Shown here: piece after piece, positions 19,671 to 29,307 of the stretch
How positions within the stretch are numbered: the stretch's first letter is position 1
How the letters are laid out: each line of letters begins with the position of its first letter
NCBI RefSeq assembly: GCF_900107695.1
Contig: NZ_FNQP01000011.1
Location: forward strand, 62,001-126,000
Direction: 5' to 3'
DNA from: Thiothrix caldifontis
GTDB taxonomy: Bacteria > Pseudomonadota > Gammaproteobacteria > Thiotrichales > Thiotrichaceae
DNA length: 64,000 nucleotides
The notes under the pieces: model-generated
Databases searched by the model: none
What the model was told of the DNA's origin: nothing
Seen by the model: only the letters and a program-made list of their open reading frames with translations
Made by a program: the position numbers and the translations under genes

Positions 19671-20896
19671 TTAAACTGCCTAGCTTGATGCTGGATACCC
19701 CGACCGACAATTTTTGGTCACGTTATGTGGATCGTGATTTGCTGATTGCGTTGCTGGCTATCATCGGTATCGGGATTGTAATGTTGGCATCGGCGTCGTT
19801 ATGGGTGGCAGAAAAACAGTACAACGACCCGTATTTTTACCTGCAACGCCAAGCGTTCTATCTGGCGATTGGGGTGGTGTTGGCGCTGGGGATGTATCAA
19901 ATTCGGGTGGATTTCTGGCAGCAATTAGGGGTGCGTCTATTGCCGCTGGTGCTAGTGTTGTTGGTGTTGGTGCTGATCCCCGGTATTGGCAAGGAAGTGA
20001 ATGGTAGTCGGCGTTGGCTAAATCTGGGTTTCATGGCGATACAGGTGTCGGAGCTGGCGAAACTGATTATGTTGCTGTACCTGTCAGGTTACTTGATTCG
20101 CCACGGGAAAAGCTTGGCAACGTCGCCGTCTTATCAGCCCTTATTGATTCCTTTGGTGGTGTTGGGGGTCACGGGTGGTTTGTTATTGCTGGAGCCGGAT
20201 TTTGGGTCGACGATTGTTATTTTCGTCACGGGTTTGTCGTTGCTGTTTTTGGGGGGGGTGCCGCTGCAACGGCTGGGTATCCTGATTGGTGGCGCGATTT
20301 TGGTAATGATTCCGGTGTCGATGATGGGCTATCGCGGTGCGCGTTGGGATGCCTTGATGAACCCGTGGGCGCACGAAGCCGACAAGGGGTATCAGACGGT
20401 TCATGCGCTGATGGCGATTGGTGACGGAGGTTGGTTTGGCAACGGCTTGGGTGGCGGTATCCAGAAGTTGTTTTACCTGCCGGAAGCGCACAACGATTTT
20501 ATTTTCTCAATATTGGCGGAAGAGTTCGGCTTTATCGGCATGTTGGTGGTGCTGAGTTTGTACGGTTGGCTGGTGTTACGTGCGTTTGTGATCGGCTTTC
20601 AGGCAGATAAAGCGGGTAAGCATTTTGGTGCGTATGTGGCTTATGGGATCGGGTTTTGGATGGGGTTTCAGGTCATCCTGCATATTGGGGTGAATTTGGC
20701 GGTATTGCCCCCTAAAGGTTTGACCTTGCCGTTGATGAGTTATGGCGGGAGCAGTTTATTGGTCACGTTGATGGCAATGGCTTTATTGATGCGGGTGCAT
20801 CGTGAAACCCAGTTGGTGCAGTTTGGTTTACCAGAAGTGCGTGCGCCCAAACCACCCAAAGCGCGAGCGATTCGGAGGACTACCCGTGGCGAGTAA
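19667..20896 (+). CDS. ftsW: Septal SEDS glycosyltransferase FtsW
   Basis: FtsW polymerises lipid II into septal glycan strands in complex with FtsI. The 409-residue membrane protein has the SEDS family segments: DRDLLIALLAIIGIGIVMLASAS at the first helix, NGSRRWLNLGF, LLLLEPDFGSTIV with the catalytic aspartate, GNGLGGGIQKLFYLPEAHNDFIFS and LPLMSYGGSSL near the C-terminus. It overlaps murD by four bases and murG by eleven. A run of eight G occurs in the coding sequence near 20251. Confidence 0.97.
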   Translation: MIKLPSLMLDTPTDNFWSRYVDRDLLIALLAIIGIGIVMLASASLWVAEKQYNDPYFYLQRQAFYLAIGVVLALGMYQIRVDFWQQLGVRLLPLVLVLLVLVLIPGIGKEVNGSRRWLNLGFMAIQVSELAKLIMLLYLSGYLIRHGKSLATSPSYQPLLIPLVVLGVTGGLLLLEPDFGSTIVIFVTGLSLLFLGGVPLQRLGILIGGAILVMIPVSMMGYRGARWDALMNPWAHEADKGYQTVHALMAIGDGGWFGNGLGGGIQKLFYLPEAHNDFIFSILAEEFGFIGMLVVLSLYGWLVLRAFVIGFQADKAGKHFGAYVAYGIGFWMGFQVILHIGVNLAVLPPKGLTLPLMSYGGSSLLVTLMAMALLMRVHRETQLVQFGLPEVRAPKPPKARAIRRTTRGE

Positions 20897-22010
20897 ACAG
20901 CAGCGTCCGATTATGATTACCGCAGGTGGCACGGGTGGGCATGTTTACCCCGGTCTGGCGGTGGCGCGTGCCTTGATCGCCCAAGGGATTCCCGTGGTGT
21001 GGATGGGAACACGCAAAGGATTGGAAGCACGCGTGATTCCCGAAGCCGGTATCGAGATGGCGTGGTTGGATGTCAGTGCCTTGCGTGGCAAAGGCTTGCG
21101 GGCATTGTTGTTAGCGCCAGTGAATCTGGTGCGGGCGTTGTGGCAGGCGCTGCAAATCGTGCGCAAACATCAGCCCGCTGCGGTATTAGGCATGGGCGGA
21201 TTTGTGGCAGGTCCCGGTGGCTTGATGGCGGCGTTGCTGGGCAAGCCGGTAGTGATTCATGAGCAGAATGCCGTCGCAGGTTTAACCAATAAGCTGTTAT
21301 CCCGCGTTAGTCGGCGGGTGTTGGAAGGTTTCCCTGGCACGTTTACTGCGAGCCAAAAGGTGATGGCAACCGGCAATCCGGTGCGTTTGGACATTGCCAG
21401 TTTGCCCGTCCCGCTGGAGCGCTTGGTTGATCGTGACGATGAGCCGGTACACGTATTAGTGGTCGGTGGCAGTCTGGGGGCGCAAGCGCTGAACCAGATG
21501 ATTCCACAAGCGTTGGCGCAATTGGATGCGGCAATTCGCCCGGTAGTACGTCACCAAGCTGGCGTGAAAAACATTGACGATGCTCGCCACCAATACGCTG
21601 CCGCCGGTGTTGAAGCAGACGTGATGCCGTTCATTGAGGACATGGCGGAAGCGTATGCATGGGCGGATTTGGTGATTTGCCGTGCCGGTGCGCTCACCAT
21701 TGCCGAATTGGCAGCGGCAGGTGTGGCGGCAGTGTTAGTGCCTTACCCACACGCGGTGGATGATCACCAGACCGCGAACGGCAATTACTTGGCGGAAAAC
21801 GGCGCGGCATTATTGATTCAGCAGCGCGATTTAACCCCAGAAAAACTCGCGGGCGTATTAAAAGAGTTGTGTACGGATCGCGCCCGTTTACGGCAAATGA
21901 GCATCGCGTCGCGCACCTTGGCGAAGCCTCATGCAACGGCACAAGTGGCGGCGATTTGTGCCGCTTACGCCGGTTATGATTTCGATAATTCAGCAGGAAA
22001 ACAACAATGA
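20886..22010 (+). CDS. murG: Lipid II synthase MurG (GlcNAc transferase)
   Basis: MurG transfers GlcNAc from UDP-GlcNAc to lipid I at the inner face of the membrane. The GT28 fold is clear from [57 protein letters not shown] and [11 protein letters not shown] with [11 protein letters not shown] selected GTG 20886 because GGAGG lies eight bases upstream and this gives the standard N-terminus; an upstream in-frame start at 20802 lies deep inside ftsW. The product is 374 residues. It overlaps murC by four bases. Confidence 0.97.
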   Translation: MASKQQRPIMITAGGTGGHVYPGLAVARALIAQGIPVVWMGTRKGLEARVIPEAGIEMAWLDVSALRGKGLRALLLAPVNLVRALWQALQIVRKHQPAAVLGMGGFVAGPGGLMAALLGKPVVIHEQNAVAGLTNKLLSRVSRRVLEGFPGTFTASQKVMATGNPVRLDIASLPVPLERLVDRDDEPVHVLVVGGSLGAQALNQMIPQALAQLDAAIRPVVRHQAGVKNIDDARHQYAAAGVEADVMPFIEDMAEAYAWADLVICRAGALTIAELAAAGVAAVLVPYPHAVDDHQTANGNYLAENGAALLIQQRDLTPEKLAGVLKELCTDRARLRQMSIASRTLAKPHATAQVAAICAAYAGYDFDNSAGKQQ

Positions 22011-23443
22011 AAATAGGCAATGACGATCTGGCTCGCAAACGCATTAATCGGCTGCATTTCATCGGTATCGGTGGTGCGGGGATGGGCGGTATTGCTGAGG
22101 TGGTCGCCAATTTGGGCTATCAGGTATCCGGTTCGGATGTGGCAGAGGGCGCGATGACCCGCCGCCTGCAATCGTTGGGGATTACGGTTTACAAAGGTCA
22201 TGCAGCGGAAAACGTTGCGGGTGCGGACGTAATCGTGGTATCGACCGCGATCGATGCGGCTAACCCTGAAATCGTGGCGGCGCGTGAAAAACGTTTGCCG
22301 ATTGTGCGCCGTGCGGAAATGTTGGCGGAACTGATGCGTTTCCGGCAGGGCATTGCGGTGGCAGGTACGCACGGTAAAACCACGACGACCAGTCTGACCA
22401 CGAGTTTGCTGGTGGAAGGTGGGATGGATCCGACCTACGTGATCGGTGGCAAGCTGAACAGTTCCGCGAGTAATTCCAAACTCGGCACGGGTGAATATCT
22501 GGTGGCGGAGGCGGATGAAAGCGATGCGTCATTCCTGCATCTGCAACCGATGATTGCGGTGGTCACGAATATCGACGAAGACCACATGTCGACGTATGGC
22601 AACGATTTCAATAAGTTGAAGCAAACGTTTGTGGAGTTTTTGCACCACTTGCCGTTCTACGGGCTGGCGGTGTTGTGTGTGGATGATGAATACGTGCGTG
22701 AAATCATGCCGGACGTTAGGCGACCGATTGTCACCTACGGCATTGATCAGGAAGCGGATGTGCGGGCGACGAATCTGCGCTTTGAGGGTACACAAAGCTA
22801 TTTCACGGTGCATTGCGTCAAAGGTAATCGCACCTTGGACATCGTGCTGAATTTGCCGGGGCGTCATAACGTCTTGAATGCACTGGCGGCGATTGCGATT
22901 GCGGCGGAATTGGATGTGTCGGATCAAGCCATTATGGATGGTTTGCGCAAATTTGACGGGGTGGGGCGGCGTTTCCAGCAATACGGTGACATTACTTTCG
23001 CGCCGGGTAAGCAGGCAACCTTGGTCGATGATTACGGGCATCACCCGCGTGAAATGAAAGCGACACTGGAGGCAGTGCGCAATGCCTGGCCGACGCGGCG
23101 TTTGGTGCAGGTGTTTCAACCGCACCGTTACACCCGTACCCGCGATTTGTTTGAAGATTTTGCGCAAGTGTTGTCGGAAACCGATGTGCTGGTGTTGATG
23201 GATGTGTACCCCGCCAGCGAACAGCCGATTCCGGGTGCGGATGGGCGGGCGTTGGCACGGGCGATTCGTATCCGTGGCAAGGTTGACCCGATTTTTGTGA
23301 CTGACGTGGAAGATGTACCGGGCGTGTTAAAGCATGTATTGCAGGATGGCGATGTGATTCTGACCCAAGGCGCGGGTAGCGTGGGCGCATTAGCCGCGAG
23401 CTTGCCCGAAAAACTGATGCTGAAGCCGGAGGGTGGTGCATGA
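22007..23443 (+). CDS. murC: UDP-MurNAc:L-alanine ligase MurC
   Basis: MurC adds the first amino acid, L-alanine, to UDP-MurNAc. The N-terminal [15 protein letters not shown], the P-loop [12 protein letters not shown], the [10 protein letters not shown] and TNIDEDHM segments and the C-terminal DYGHHPREM block identify it. The length of 478 residues is typical. No murB follows, so the reductase for UDP-MurNAc must be encoded elsewhere, as in several gammaproteobacteria. Stop and start overlap with ddl by four bases. Confidence 0.97.
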   Translation: MKIGNDDLARKRINRLHFIGIGGAGMGGIAEVVANLGYQVSGSDVAEGAMTRRLQSLGITVYKGHAAENVAGADVIVVSTAIDAANPEIVAAREKRLPIVRRAEMLAELMRFRQGIAVAGTHGKTTTTSLTTSLLVEGGMDPTYVIGGKLNSSASNSKLGTGEYLVAEADESDASFLHLQPMIAVVTNIDEDHMSTYGNDFNKLKQTFVEFLHHLPFYGLAVLCVDDEYVREIMPDVRRPIVTYGIDQEADVRATNLRFEGTQSYFTVHCVKGNRTLDIVLNLPGRHNVLNALAAIAIAAELDVSDQAIMDGLRKFDGVGRRFQQYGDITFAPGKQATLVDDYGHHPREMKATLEAVRNAWPTRRLVQVFQPHRYTRTRDLFEDFAQVLSETDVLVLMDVYPASEQPIPGADGRALARAIRIRGKVDPIFVTDVEDVPGVLKHVLQDGDVILTQGAGSVGALAASLPEKLMLKPEGGA

Positions 23444-24360
23444 GTCAGAACCTAGCCGCTAAATTCGGCAAAGTCGCGGTGTTATACGGTGGTTGGGCAG
23501 CCGAACGCCCGATTTCGCTGAAAAGTGGTGCGGCAGTGCTGGCAGGCTTGCAAGCCAGTGGCGTGGATGCGCACGGTATTGATGTTGACCGTAACATTAT
23601 TAAGACGCTTCAAGACGGTGGCTTTGATCGGGTATTTAATATTCTGCACGGCGCGGGCGGCGAAGATGGCGTGTTGCAAGGTGCGCTGGAAATTTTGGGT
23701 CTGCCTTACACCGGTTGTGGGGTAATGGCTGCGGCGATCAGCATGGATAAGCTCATGACCAAGCGGGTGTGGGCAGGTGCGGGGTTGCCGACGCCAGCGT
23801 ATCGGGTGCTGACGGCGGCTACCGATTTTGAGGCAGTGGTTGCCGAGCTAGGCTTGCCCTTGATGGTGAAACCGGCGACGGAAGGTTCCAGCATTGGGAT
23901 GAGCAAAGTGAAAGCGGCGGCGGATTTGGCGGGTGCTTATCACAAAGCCGCTGAATGCAGCGCGGTGGTGATTGCTGAGCAGTGGATAACCGGTGCGGAA
24001 TATACCGCCGGAATCGTTGCTGGCGAATCATTGCCGCTGATTCGCTTGGAAGTGCCGGGTGAGTTTTACGATTACGAGGCGAAATATGTCTCGGATGATA
24101 CCCATTATTTTTGCCCCTGTGGTTTAGATGCCGCAGAAGAAAGCGCCATGCAAGTGCTGGCACAGCAAGCCTTTGCAGCGGTTGGCGGGCGTGGCTGGGG
24201 TCGGGTTGACCTGATGCGGGATGCCCAAGGCAAAGCATGGCTGATCGAAGTCAATACAAACCCCGGTATGACGGATCACAGTTTGGTGCCAATGGGCGCT
24301 CGCGCGATTGGAATGGATTTTAACGCGCTGGTTGTGCGCATTTTGGAGACGACATTGTAA
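23440..24360 (+). CDS. ddlB: D-alanine:D-alanine ligase
   Basis: This ATP-grasp enzyme makes the D-Ala-D-Ala dipeptide used by MurF. Family segments are [17 protein letters not shown], the loop [34 protein letters not shown] (ATP binding) and the metal-binding end [31 protein letters not shown]. The ddlB symbol reflects its place in the dcw cluster and its 306-residue length. Its stop overlaps ftsQ by one base. Confidence 0.96.
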   Translation: MSQNLAAKFGKVAVLYGGWAAERPISLKSGAAVLAGLQASGVDAHGIDVDRNIIKTLQDGGFDRVFNILHGAGGEDGVLQGALEILGLPYTGCGVMAAAISMDKLMTKRVWAGAGLPTPAYRVLTAATDFEAVVAELGLPLMVKPATEGSSIGMSKVKAAADLAGAYHKAAECSAVVIAEQWITGAEYTAGIVAGESLPLIRLEVPGEFYDYEAKYVSDDTHYFCPCGLDAAEESAMQVLAQQAFAAVGGRGWGRVDLMRDAQGKAWLIEVNTNPGMTDHSLVPMGARAIGMDFNALVVRILETTL

Positions 24361-25184
24361 TGGCAACACCACGCCGCAACACGGTTAAACGGACTCGCAC
24401 AAGTTTCAGTTTCACTGAGATTTCACCGGGTCTGTTGAGGTTAGTGGCGGTGTTGGTGTTAGGGCTAATGCTGTTAGCGGGAGTGCTGGGAGTAAGAGCC
24501 ATGCTCAATAACCCAGAAAACCTGCCCATTAGTCGGATTGATCTACAAGGCGAGAGGAAGTTCATCAAAGATGCAGAGTTACAGGCGGTTATTGGAAAAT
24601 ACCAACAGACCAACCTATACCTGCTTGATGTGAATGCATTAGAGACTGATTTGAAAACACTACCTTGGGTACGGGCTGTTACCTTGCGTAAAGCGTGGCC
24701 TGATCAGTTGATTGTGGGGATTGAGGAACAGCATCCTGTCGCCTTGTGGGGGCGTGAGCGCTTAATGAATAAGTACGGTGAATTATTTGCCGCTGATTTG
24801 TCTTCTATACGTGGCTTGTTGCCGACCTTGTACAGTCCTGAAGATAAAGGGCGTGAAATCGCTGAACGTTATTTGCAGGTCAAGGAATGGCTGAAAGATT
24901 TGCCATTGGAAATTTCGGAGTTGACCGAAGATGAAAGCGGTTCATGGCGCTTAAAGATTAAAGATGGCCCAGAAATTATGATTGGTAGCGAAGATCAAGA
25001 ACGCCGGATACAACGGTTCAGGGTTGGTTTCCAGCAAGAGTTAGCCAAAAAACTAGCGAATGTACGGCGAGTAGATTTGCGTTATACCAATGGTTTTGCA
25101 GTGGAATGGAAAAAATCCCCAGTCGGCTCGCGGGATTCAACGAACGGAGTCGCAGGAGTGAGTGATGTCAAAAAAAGATCATAA
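24360..25184 (+). CDS. ftsQ: Cell division protein FtsQ
   Basis: FtsQ is a bitopic scaffold that recruits FtsLB and FtsW to the divisome. The 274-residue protein has a basic cytoplasmic tail, one membrane helix (LLRLVAVLVLGLMLLAGVLGV), a POTRA domain beginning at LPISRIDLQGERKF, and the beta domain with LPWVRAVTLRKAWPDQLIVGIEEQHPVALW. The C-terminal end is rich in Ser and basic residues. It overlaps ftsA by 20 bases, the largest overlap in the cluster. Confidence 0.94.
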   Translation: MATPRRNTVKRTRTSFSFTEISPGLLRLVAVLVLGLMLLAGVLGVRAMLNNPENLPISRIDLQGERKFIKDAELQAVIGKYQQTNLYLLDVNALETDLKTLPWVRAVTLRKAWPDQLIVGIEEQHPVALWGRERLMNKYGELFAADLSSIRGLLPTLYSPEDKGREIAERYLQVKEWLKDLPLEISELTEDESGSWRLKIKDGPEIMIGSEDQERRIQRFRVGFQQELAKKLANVRRVDLRYTNGFAVEWKKSPVGSRDSTNGVAGVSDVKKRS

Positions 25185-26409
25185 CGTGATTGTAGCGCTG
25201 GATCTGGGAACCTCGAAAGTGGTTGCTTTGGTTGGTGAAATCAATGACGCTGGACGTTTGGAGATTATTGGTATCGGTTCATACCCATCACGGGGGATGA
25301 AAAAAGGTGTGGTGGTCAATATTGAATCCACCATTCAGTCGATTCAGCGTGCAGTGGAAGAAGCCGAATTGATGGCGGGTATCCAAATCCGCTCCGTATA
25401 TGTGGGTATTGCCGGTAGTCATGTTCGTAGCCTGAACTCCCATGGCATTGTGGCTATTAAGGATAAAGAAGTCACCGTAAGCGATGTTGAGCGGGTGATG
25501 GATGCGGCGCGTGCAGTGGCTGTCCCTGCTGACCAACGGATTTTGCATGTGTTGCCGCAGGAATATGTGATCGACCAGCAAGAAGGTATTCGTGAACCGA
25601 TTGGTATGTCCGGGGTGCGTTTGGAGGCACGGGTGCATCTGGTGACGGCAGCGCATAGTGCGGCACAGAATTTAGTCAAATGTGTGGAGCGTTGCGGTTT
25701 ACACGTTGAAGACATCATTCTGGAACAAGTTGCCTCCAGCTATGCGGTGTTGGAAGAAGATGAAAAAGAACTGGGTGTATGCCTCGTTGACATCGGTGGC
25801 GGGACTAGCGACATTGCGGTGTTCATGAATGGTTCAATTCATCACACTGCCGTCATTCCTATTGCGGGTGATCAAGTCACCAATGACATTGCGGTAGCGG
25901 TCAGAACCCCGACGCAACACGCAGAAGAGATTAAGATTAAACACGGTCGGGCTTTACGCCAGCTTGTCGATGAGGATGAGTTGATTGAAGTGCCGGGCGT
26001 TGGGGAACGTGAGCCACGTAGTCTGTCAGTGCAGGCATTGGCGTCCGTGATCGAACCCCGTTATGAAGAATTGTTTTCACTCGTGCTTCAGGAATTGCGT
26101 CGTAGCGGTTATGAAGAACGAATTGGTGCAGGTATCGTGCTGACAGGCGGCTCTTCCAAAATGCGGGGAGTACGCGAGTTAGCTGAAGAAGTGTTCCATA
26201 TGCCGGTTAGGATTGGAATGCCTCGGAATATCGGTGGCTTGCGTGGTGAAGTCGAAAATCCTATCCATTCCACTGGGGTAGGGCTACTGCTGTACGGGAT
26301 GGCACAGCAGGCATATGGCACCAAGCGCACTTATCCTACTCCCGGCGTTATGTCGACGGAAGATGGCTGGTGGGATCGCTTGAAAAGCTGGTTTAACGGT
26401 AATTTTTAA
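25165..26409 (+). CDS. ftsA: Cell division protein FtsA
   Basis: FtsA is an actin-like ATPase that anchors FtsZ to the membrane and recruits later division proteins. Actin-fold phosphate loops are visible as VALDLGTSKVVALVGE and VDIGGGTSDIAVF, with the adenosine motif VLTGGSSKMRGV. The C-terminal DRLKSWFNG forms the amphipathic membrane-targeting helix. ATG 25165 follows AGGAG at six bases; the adjacent GTG at 25162 would add one residue. At 414 residues it is of normal length. Confidence 0.97.
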   Translation: MSKKDHNVIVALDLGTSKVVALVGEINDAGRLEIIGIGSYPSRGMKKGVVVNIESTIQSIQRAVEEAELMAGIQIRSVYVGIAGSHVRSLNSHGIVAIKDKEVTVSDVERVMDAARAVAVPADQRILHVLPQEYVIDQQEGIREPIGMSGVRLEARVHLVTAAHSAAQNLVKCVERCGLHVEDIILEQVASSYAVLEEDEKELGVCLVDIGGGTSDIAVFMNGSIHHTAVIPIAGDQVTNDIAVAVRTPTQHAEEIKIKHGRALRQLVDEDELIEVPGVGEREPRSLSVQALASVIEPRYEELFSLVLQELRRSGYEERIGAGIVLTGGSSKMRGVRELAEEVFHMPVRIGMPRNIGGLRGEVENPIHSTGVGLLLYGMAQQAYGTKRTYPTPGVMSTEDGWWDRLKSWFNGNF

Positions 26410-26427
26410 CAGTCGGAGAGTACGGGC

Positions 26428-27642
26428 ATGTTTGAATTAATGGATAGTGCAGCCAAAGGTGCTGCAATCAAAGTAATTGGTGTCGGCGGCGGCGGTGGCA
26501 ATGCGGTCAAGCACATGCTGGCATCCGGTATCGAAGGTGTTGAATACATTTGTGCGAATACTGATTCCCAAGCATTAGCTGGGATTGGCGTCAAAAGTGT
26601 CCTGCAATTGGGTACTTCCTTGACCAAAGGTCTGGGTGCGGGCGCAAACCCTGAAATTGGGCGCGAAGCTGCCATCGAAGACCGTGAACGCATCAAAGAA
26701 TTGGTGAGCGGTACGGATATGTTGTTCATCACTGCTGGTATGGGTGGTGGTACAGGGACAGGTGCTGCGCCAGTCATTGCTGAAATTGCACGTGACATGG
26801 GAATTTTGACCGTTGCGGTGGTGACCCGTCCCTTCTTGATGGAAGGTTCACGTCGCAAGAAGTCTGCGGATGCAGGTATTACCGAGTTGCACAAGCATGT
26901 TGACTCCCTGATTACCATTCCTAACCAGAAATTGCTGACTTCATTGGGTAAGAACGTCTCTTTGCTATCCGCTTTTGAAGCAGCGAATGATGTGTTGCTG
27001 AAAGCAGTACAAGGTATTGCGGAACTCATCACTAATCCGGGGTTGATCAACGTTGACTTTGCTGACGTGCGTGCAGTCATGATGAACGGCGGTGTTACCA
27101 TGATGGGGTCAGGCGAAGCACAAGGTGAAGACCGTGCTTCCAAAGCGGCGCAAATGGCAATTTCCAGCCCACTGTTGGAAGACATCCGTTTGGATGGCTC
27201 TCACGGTATTCTGGTTAGCATTAGTGGTGGTTTGGATATGACCATGCACGAGTTTGAAGAAGTGGGGTCTGTCGTGGGGCAGTTTGCCGCAGATGATGCC
27301 AATGTGATCATAGGTACAACATTGAATCCGGAGTTGGGCGACAAGATTCGTGTCACGATCGTTGCAACGGGGTTGGAAGAAGGCGGTTTGACAGCAGCAC
27401 GCCCGGCCTTGTCAGTGGTTGGTCAACAACCTGCAAGAGGTGTAGACCGTCATGCTCAACAGCAGGCAGCGGTAAACGAGCAGCGCAATCGTGTGCGTGA
27501 GCTACCGCCTGTGGTACTAGCGCAGGATGTGCCTGGCGTCCGTGGTTCTTATGGTGCGGTTCGCGATACCCCAACATATATCCGTAATGGCAGCGAAAGT
27601 AGCTTAGACATTCCTGCTTTTCTGCGTAAGCAAGCTGATTAA
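26428..27642 (+). CDS. ftsZ: Cell division GTPase FtsZ
   Basis: FtsZ is the tubulin homologue that forms the Z ring at midcell. The nucleotide-binding loop VGGGGGNAVKHM, the tubulin signature GGGTGTGAAP (106-115) and NVDFADVRAVM with the T7 loop are intact. The C-terminal tail is a variable Gln/Arg-rich linker ending in the conserved peptide LDIPAFLRKQAD, which binds FtsA and ZipA. The protein has 404 residues. A GGAGAG site precedes the ATG. It closes the run of tightly coupled dcw genes. Confidence 0.98.
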   Translation: MFELMDSAAKGAAIKVIGVGGGGGNAVKHMLASGIEGVEYICANTDSQALAGIGVKSVLQLGTSLTKGLGAGANPEIGREAAIEDRERIKELVSGTDMLFITAGMGGGTGTGAAPVIAEIARDMGILTVAVVTRPFLMEGSRRKKSADAGITELHKHVDSLITIPNQKLLTSLGKNVSLLSAFEAANDVLLKAVQGIAELITNPGLINVDFADVRAVMMNGGVTMMGSGEAQGEDRASKAAQMAISSPLLEDIRLDGSHGILVSISGGLDMTMHEFEEVGSVVGQFAADDANVIIGTTLNPELGDKIRVTIVATGLEEGGLTAARPALSVVGQQPARGVDRHAQQQAAVNEQRNRVRELPPVVLAQDVPGVRGSYGAVRDTPTYIRNGSESSLDIPAFLRKQAD

Positions 27643-27683
27643 TAATTATACTGTTTCGTTGGACAGTCGACATGCCCGTCGAT

Positions 27684-27707
27684 GCATTGGAGCAAATGCT
27701 CCAATGC
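27684..27707. other. Perfect inverted repeat in the ftsZ-lpxC gap
   Basis: GCATTGGAGCA and TGCTCCAATGC form an 11-bp stem separated by only two bases, 42 bases after the ftsZ stop. There is no T run after it. It could be an RNA hairpin that ends or stabilises the ftsZ transcript, or a protein-binding site; the sequence does not decide. The rest of the 231-base gap is AT-rich without a gene. Confidence 0.5.
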
Positions 27708-27873
27708 CAATGGGGGTGTCAATGGTTTGTTATTTGAGAAGATAATGTTTACGTAAGTCGATTTTGGGCAATTTCGTGTATTTGAGGAAACTTGTTCAGA
27801 CTCTAATAAGTCAAATCGACTAGAATTCGCGGATTCTAAAAAATAACACGCCAACAACGAAAGGGAGTATACC

Positions 27874-28791
27874 TTGTTAAGGCAACGGACATTGAAAGCA
27901 ACGGTATCGACTATCGGTATCGGCTTACACTCTGGTAAAAAAGTCTCCATGACTTTACGCCCAGCATCTTCCAATACTGGCATTGTGTTTCGCCGGGTTG
28001 ATATGAATCCGCCCGCGCTGATTGAGCTTCACCCTGAGCGGGTGGGTGAGACCATGCTTTGCACCGCTTTGATTGCTGACGATGCAAAAGTCGCTACGGT
28101 CGAGCATTTGTTATCCGCATTGGCAGGTTTAGGAATAGATAATCTCTATGTGGATTTAGATGCCGCAGAAATTCCTATCATGGATGGCAGTGCGGCTCCT
28201 TTTCTATACCTACTGTTGTCTACAGGTATTGAAGAACTCAAAGCGCCTAAGCGTTTTATCCGTATCAAAAAGCCGCTTGAAGCTAGCCGAAGTAATGCTT
28301 GGGCGAAATTACTACCGTATGCTGGTTTTAAAGCCAGCTTTGAAATTGAATTTGATCACCCTGCTGTTAGTTCTACCGCGCAAGCTTTGGAAATCGACTT
28401 TTCTCGGCAAGCTTATGCGAGTGAGATTGCCCGTGCCCGTACCTTTGGGTTTATGCGTGACGTAGAAATGCTGCGTTCCCGTAATCTGGGTTTAGGTGGT
28501 AGTCTGGAAAACGCCATTGTACTGGATGAGTTTCGTGTACTGAATCAGGATGGCCTGCGTTATCGCGATGAGTTTATCCGTCACAAAATCCTTGATGCGA
28601 TTGGTGACTTGTATACATTAGGGCATGGCATCATTGGTTATTATCAGGGGCATAAATCAGGTCATGCTATCAATAACTTACTGGTACGTGAGTTACTTCA
28701 GCAGCAGGATGCTTGGGAAATGGTTACGCTGGACGAAAAACAAAGAGAACAAGCCATTTTTGCGGATAACTATGCCTTCGGCGGGATTTGA
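27874..28791 (+). CDS. lpxC: UDP-3-O-acyl-GlcNAc deacetylase LpxC
   Basis: LpxC is the zinc enzyme that carries out the committed step of lipid A synthesis. The zinc ligands are seen in [12 protein letters not shown] and in [10 protein letters not shown], with [19 protein letters not shown] after them. The product has 305 residues, the usual length. The only suitable start is TTG 27874, backed by a strong GGGAG site eight bases upstream and giving the standard N-terminus [24 protein letters not shown] start would lower translation, which may matter because LpxC dosage is tightly controlled in related bacteria. Confidence 0.97.
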   Translation: MLRQRTLKATVSTIGIGLHSGKKVSMTLRPASSNTGIVFRRVDMNPPALIELHPERVGETMLCTALIADDAKVATVEHLLSALAGLGIDNLYVDLDAAEIPIMDGSAAPFLYLLLSTGIEELKAPKRFIRIKKPLEASRSNAWAKLLPYAGFKASFEIEFDHPAVSSTAQALEIDFSRQAYASEIARARTFGFMRDVEMLRSRNLGLGGSLENAIVLDEFRVLNQDGLRYRDEFIRHKILDAIGDLYTLGHGIIGYYQGHKSGHAINNLLVRELLQQQDAWEMVTLDEKQREQAIFADNYAFGGI

Positions 28792-28795
28792 ACTA

Positions 28796-29218
28796 TCAAG
28801 GTCGTGAGTGGCTAGCTGTTTGTGCAAGTTGCTGGACGGCGGCTCGAAGTTCTTTATCATCAATACCTTGGGCGATGCTTTGCATGATAATTGAAGCATT
28901 GTTTGAGAGTCTAAAATTGCCTGTCTTTTGCTCAACACTTGCAAGATGTAAGCCGATCACCTTAATATCAATGCCGCGAATGTTAGTGTTTAAGCATTTG
29001 CTTAAATGTTTGCTGAGTAAGTGCTGCTGAAAGCGGGCTTGCGTAGCAAAATGAGGGTCGTCGGTTAGGAGTGTTATACGTTGGTTTTTTAACAAAGGCC
29101 AAAAGTGGTTTTCTACAGGAACAGAAAAGAAGCACGCAATTTCTGCCGTGAGTTGGTCAAGCTGATACAATTTCTCATCAAACCCCTTGCTAATCAGTTG
29201 ATTAATTTTTTTCATCAT
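28796..29218 (-). CDS. dciA: DciA-like protein (DUF721)
   Basis: The 140-residue product resembles DUF721 proteins, of which DciA loads the replicative helicase DnaB in bacteria that lack DnaC. Recognisable are the central segment VENHFWPLLKNQRITLLTDDPHFATQARF and the following LLSKHLSKCL. Similarity is moderate, so gene order matters: in other gammaproteobacteria DUF721 sits between lpxC and the M23 peptidase/secA, as here. I chose the ATG pair at 29218/29215, which follows a GGGGAG site. It is convergent with lpxC (four-base gap) and divergent from the M23 gene. Confidence 0.75.
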   Translation of the reverse strand: MMKKINQLISKGFDEKLYQLDQLTAEIACFFSVPVENHFWPLLKNQRITLLTDDPHFATQARFQQHLLSKHLSKCLNTNIRGIDIKVIGLHLASVEQKTGNFRLSNNASIIMQSIAQGIDDKELRAAVQQLAQTASHSRP

Positions 29219-29307
29219 GGTTGTGCTCCCCGAAATCCACAATCTTCTACTATAAACGCTATAGTCGCATTTTTTTAGCTAGTGAGGAATCCAAGAGATT
29301 TACTATC

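Noticed and set aside
20802-20885. Longer murG beginning inside ftsW
   Set aside because: The extension overlaps ftsW by 95 bases; GTG 20886 has a strong GGAGG site and gives the family N-terminus.
22007-24360. Absence of murB between murC and ddl taken as a deletion
   Set aside because: Several gammaproteobacteria have murC directly followed by ddl, with murB elsewhere.
27792-27826. TTGTTC and TAGAAT as an lpxC promoter
   Set aside because: The 23-base spacer is too long for sigma-70.
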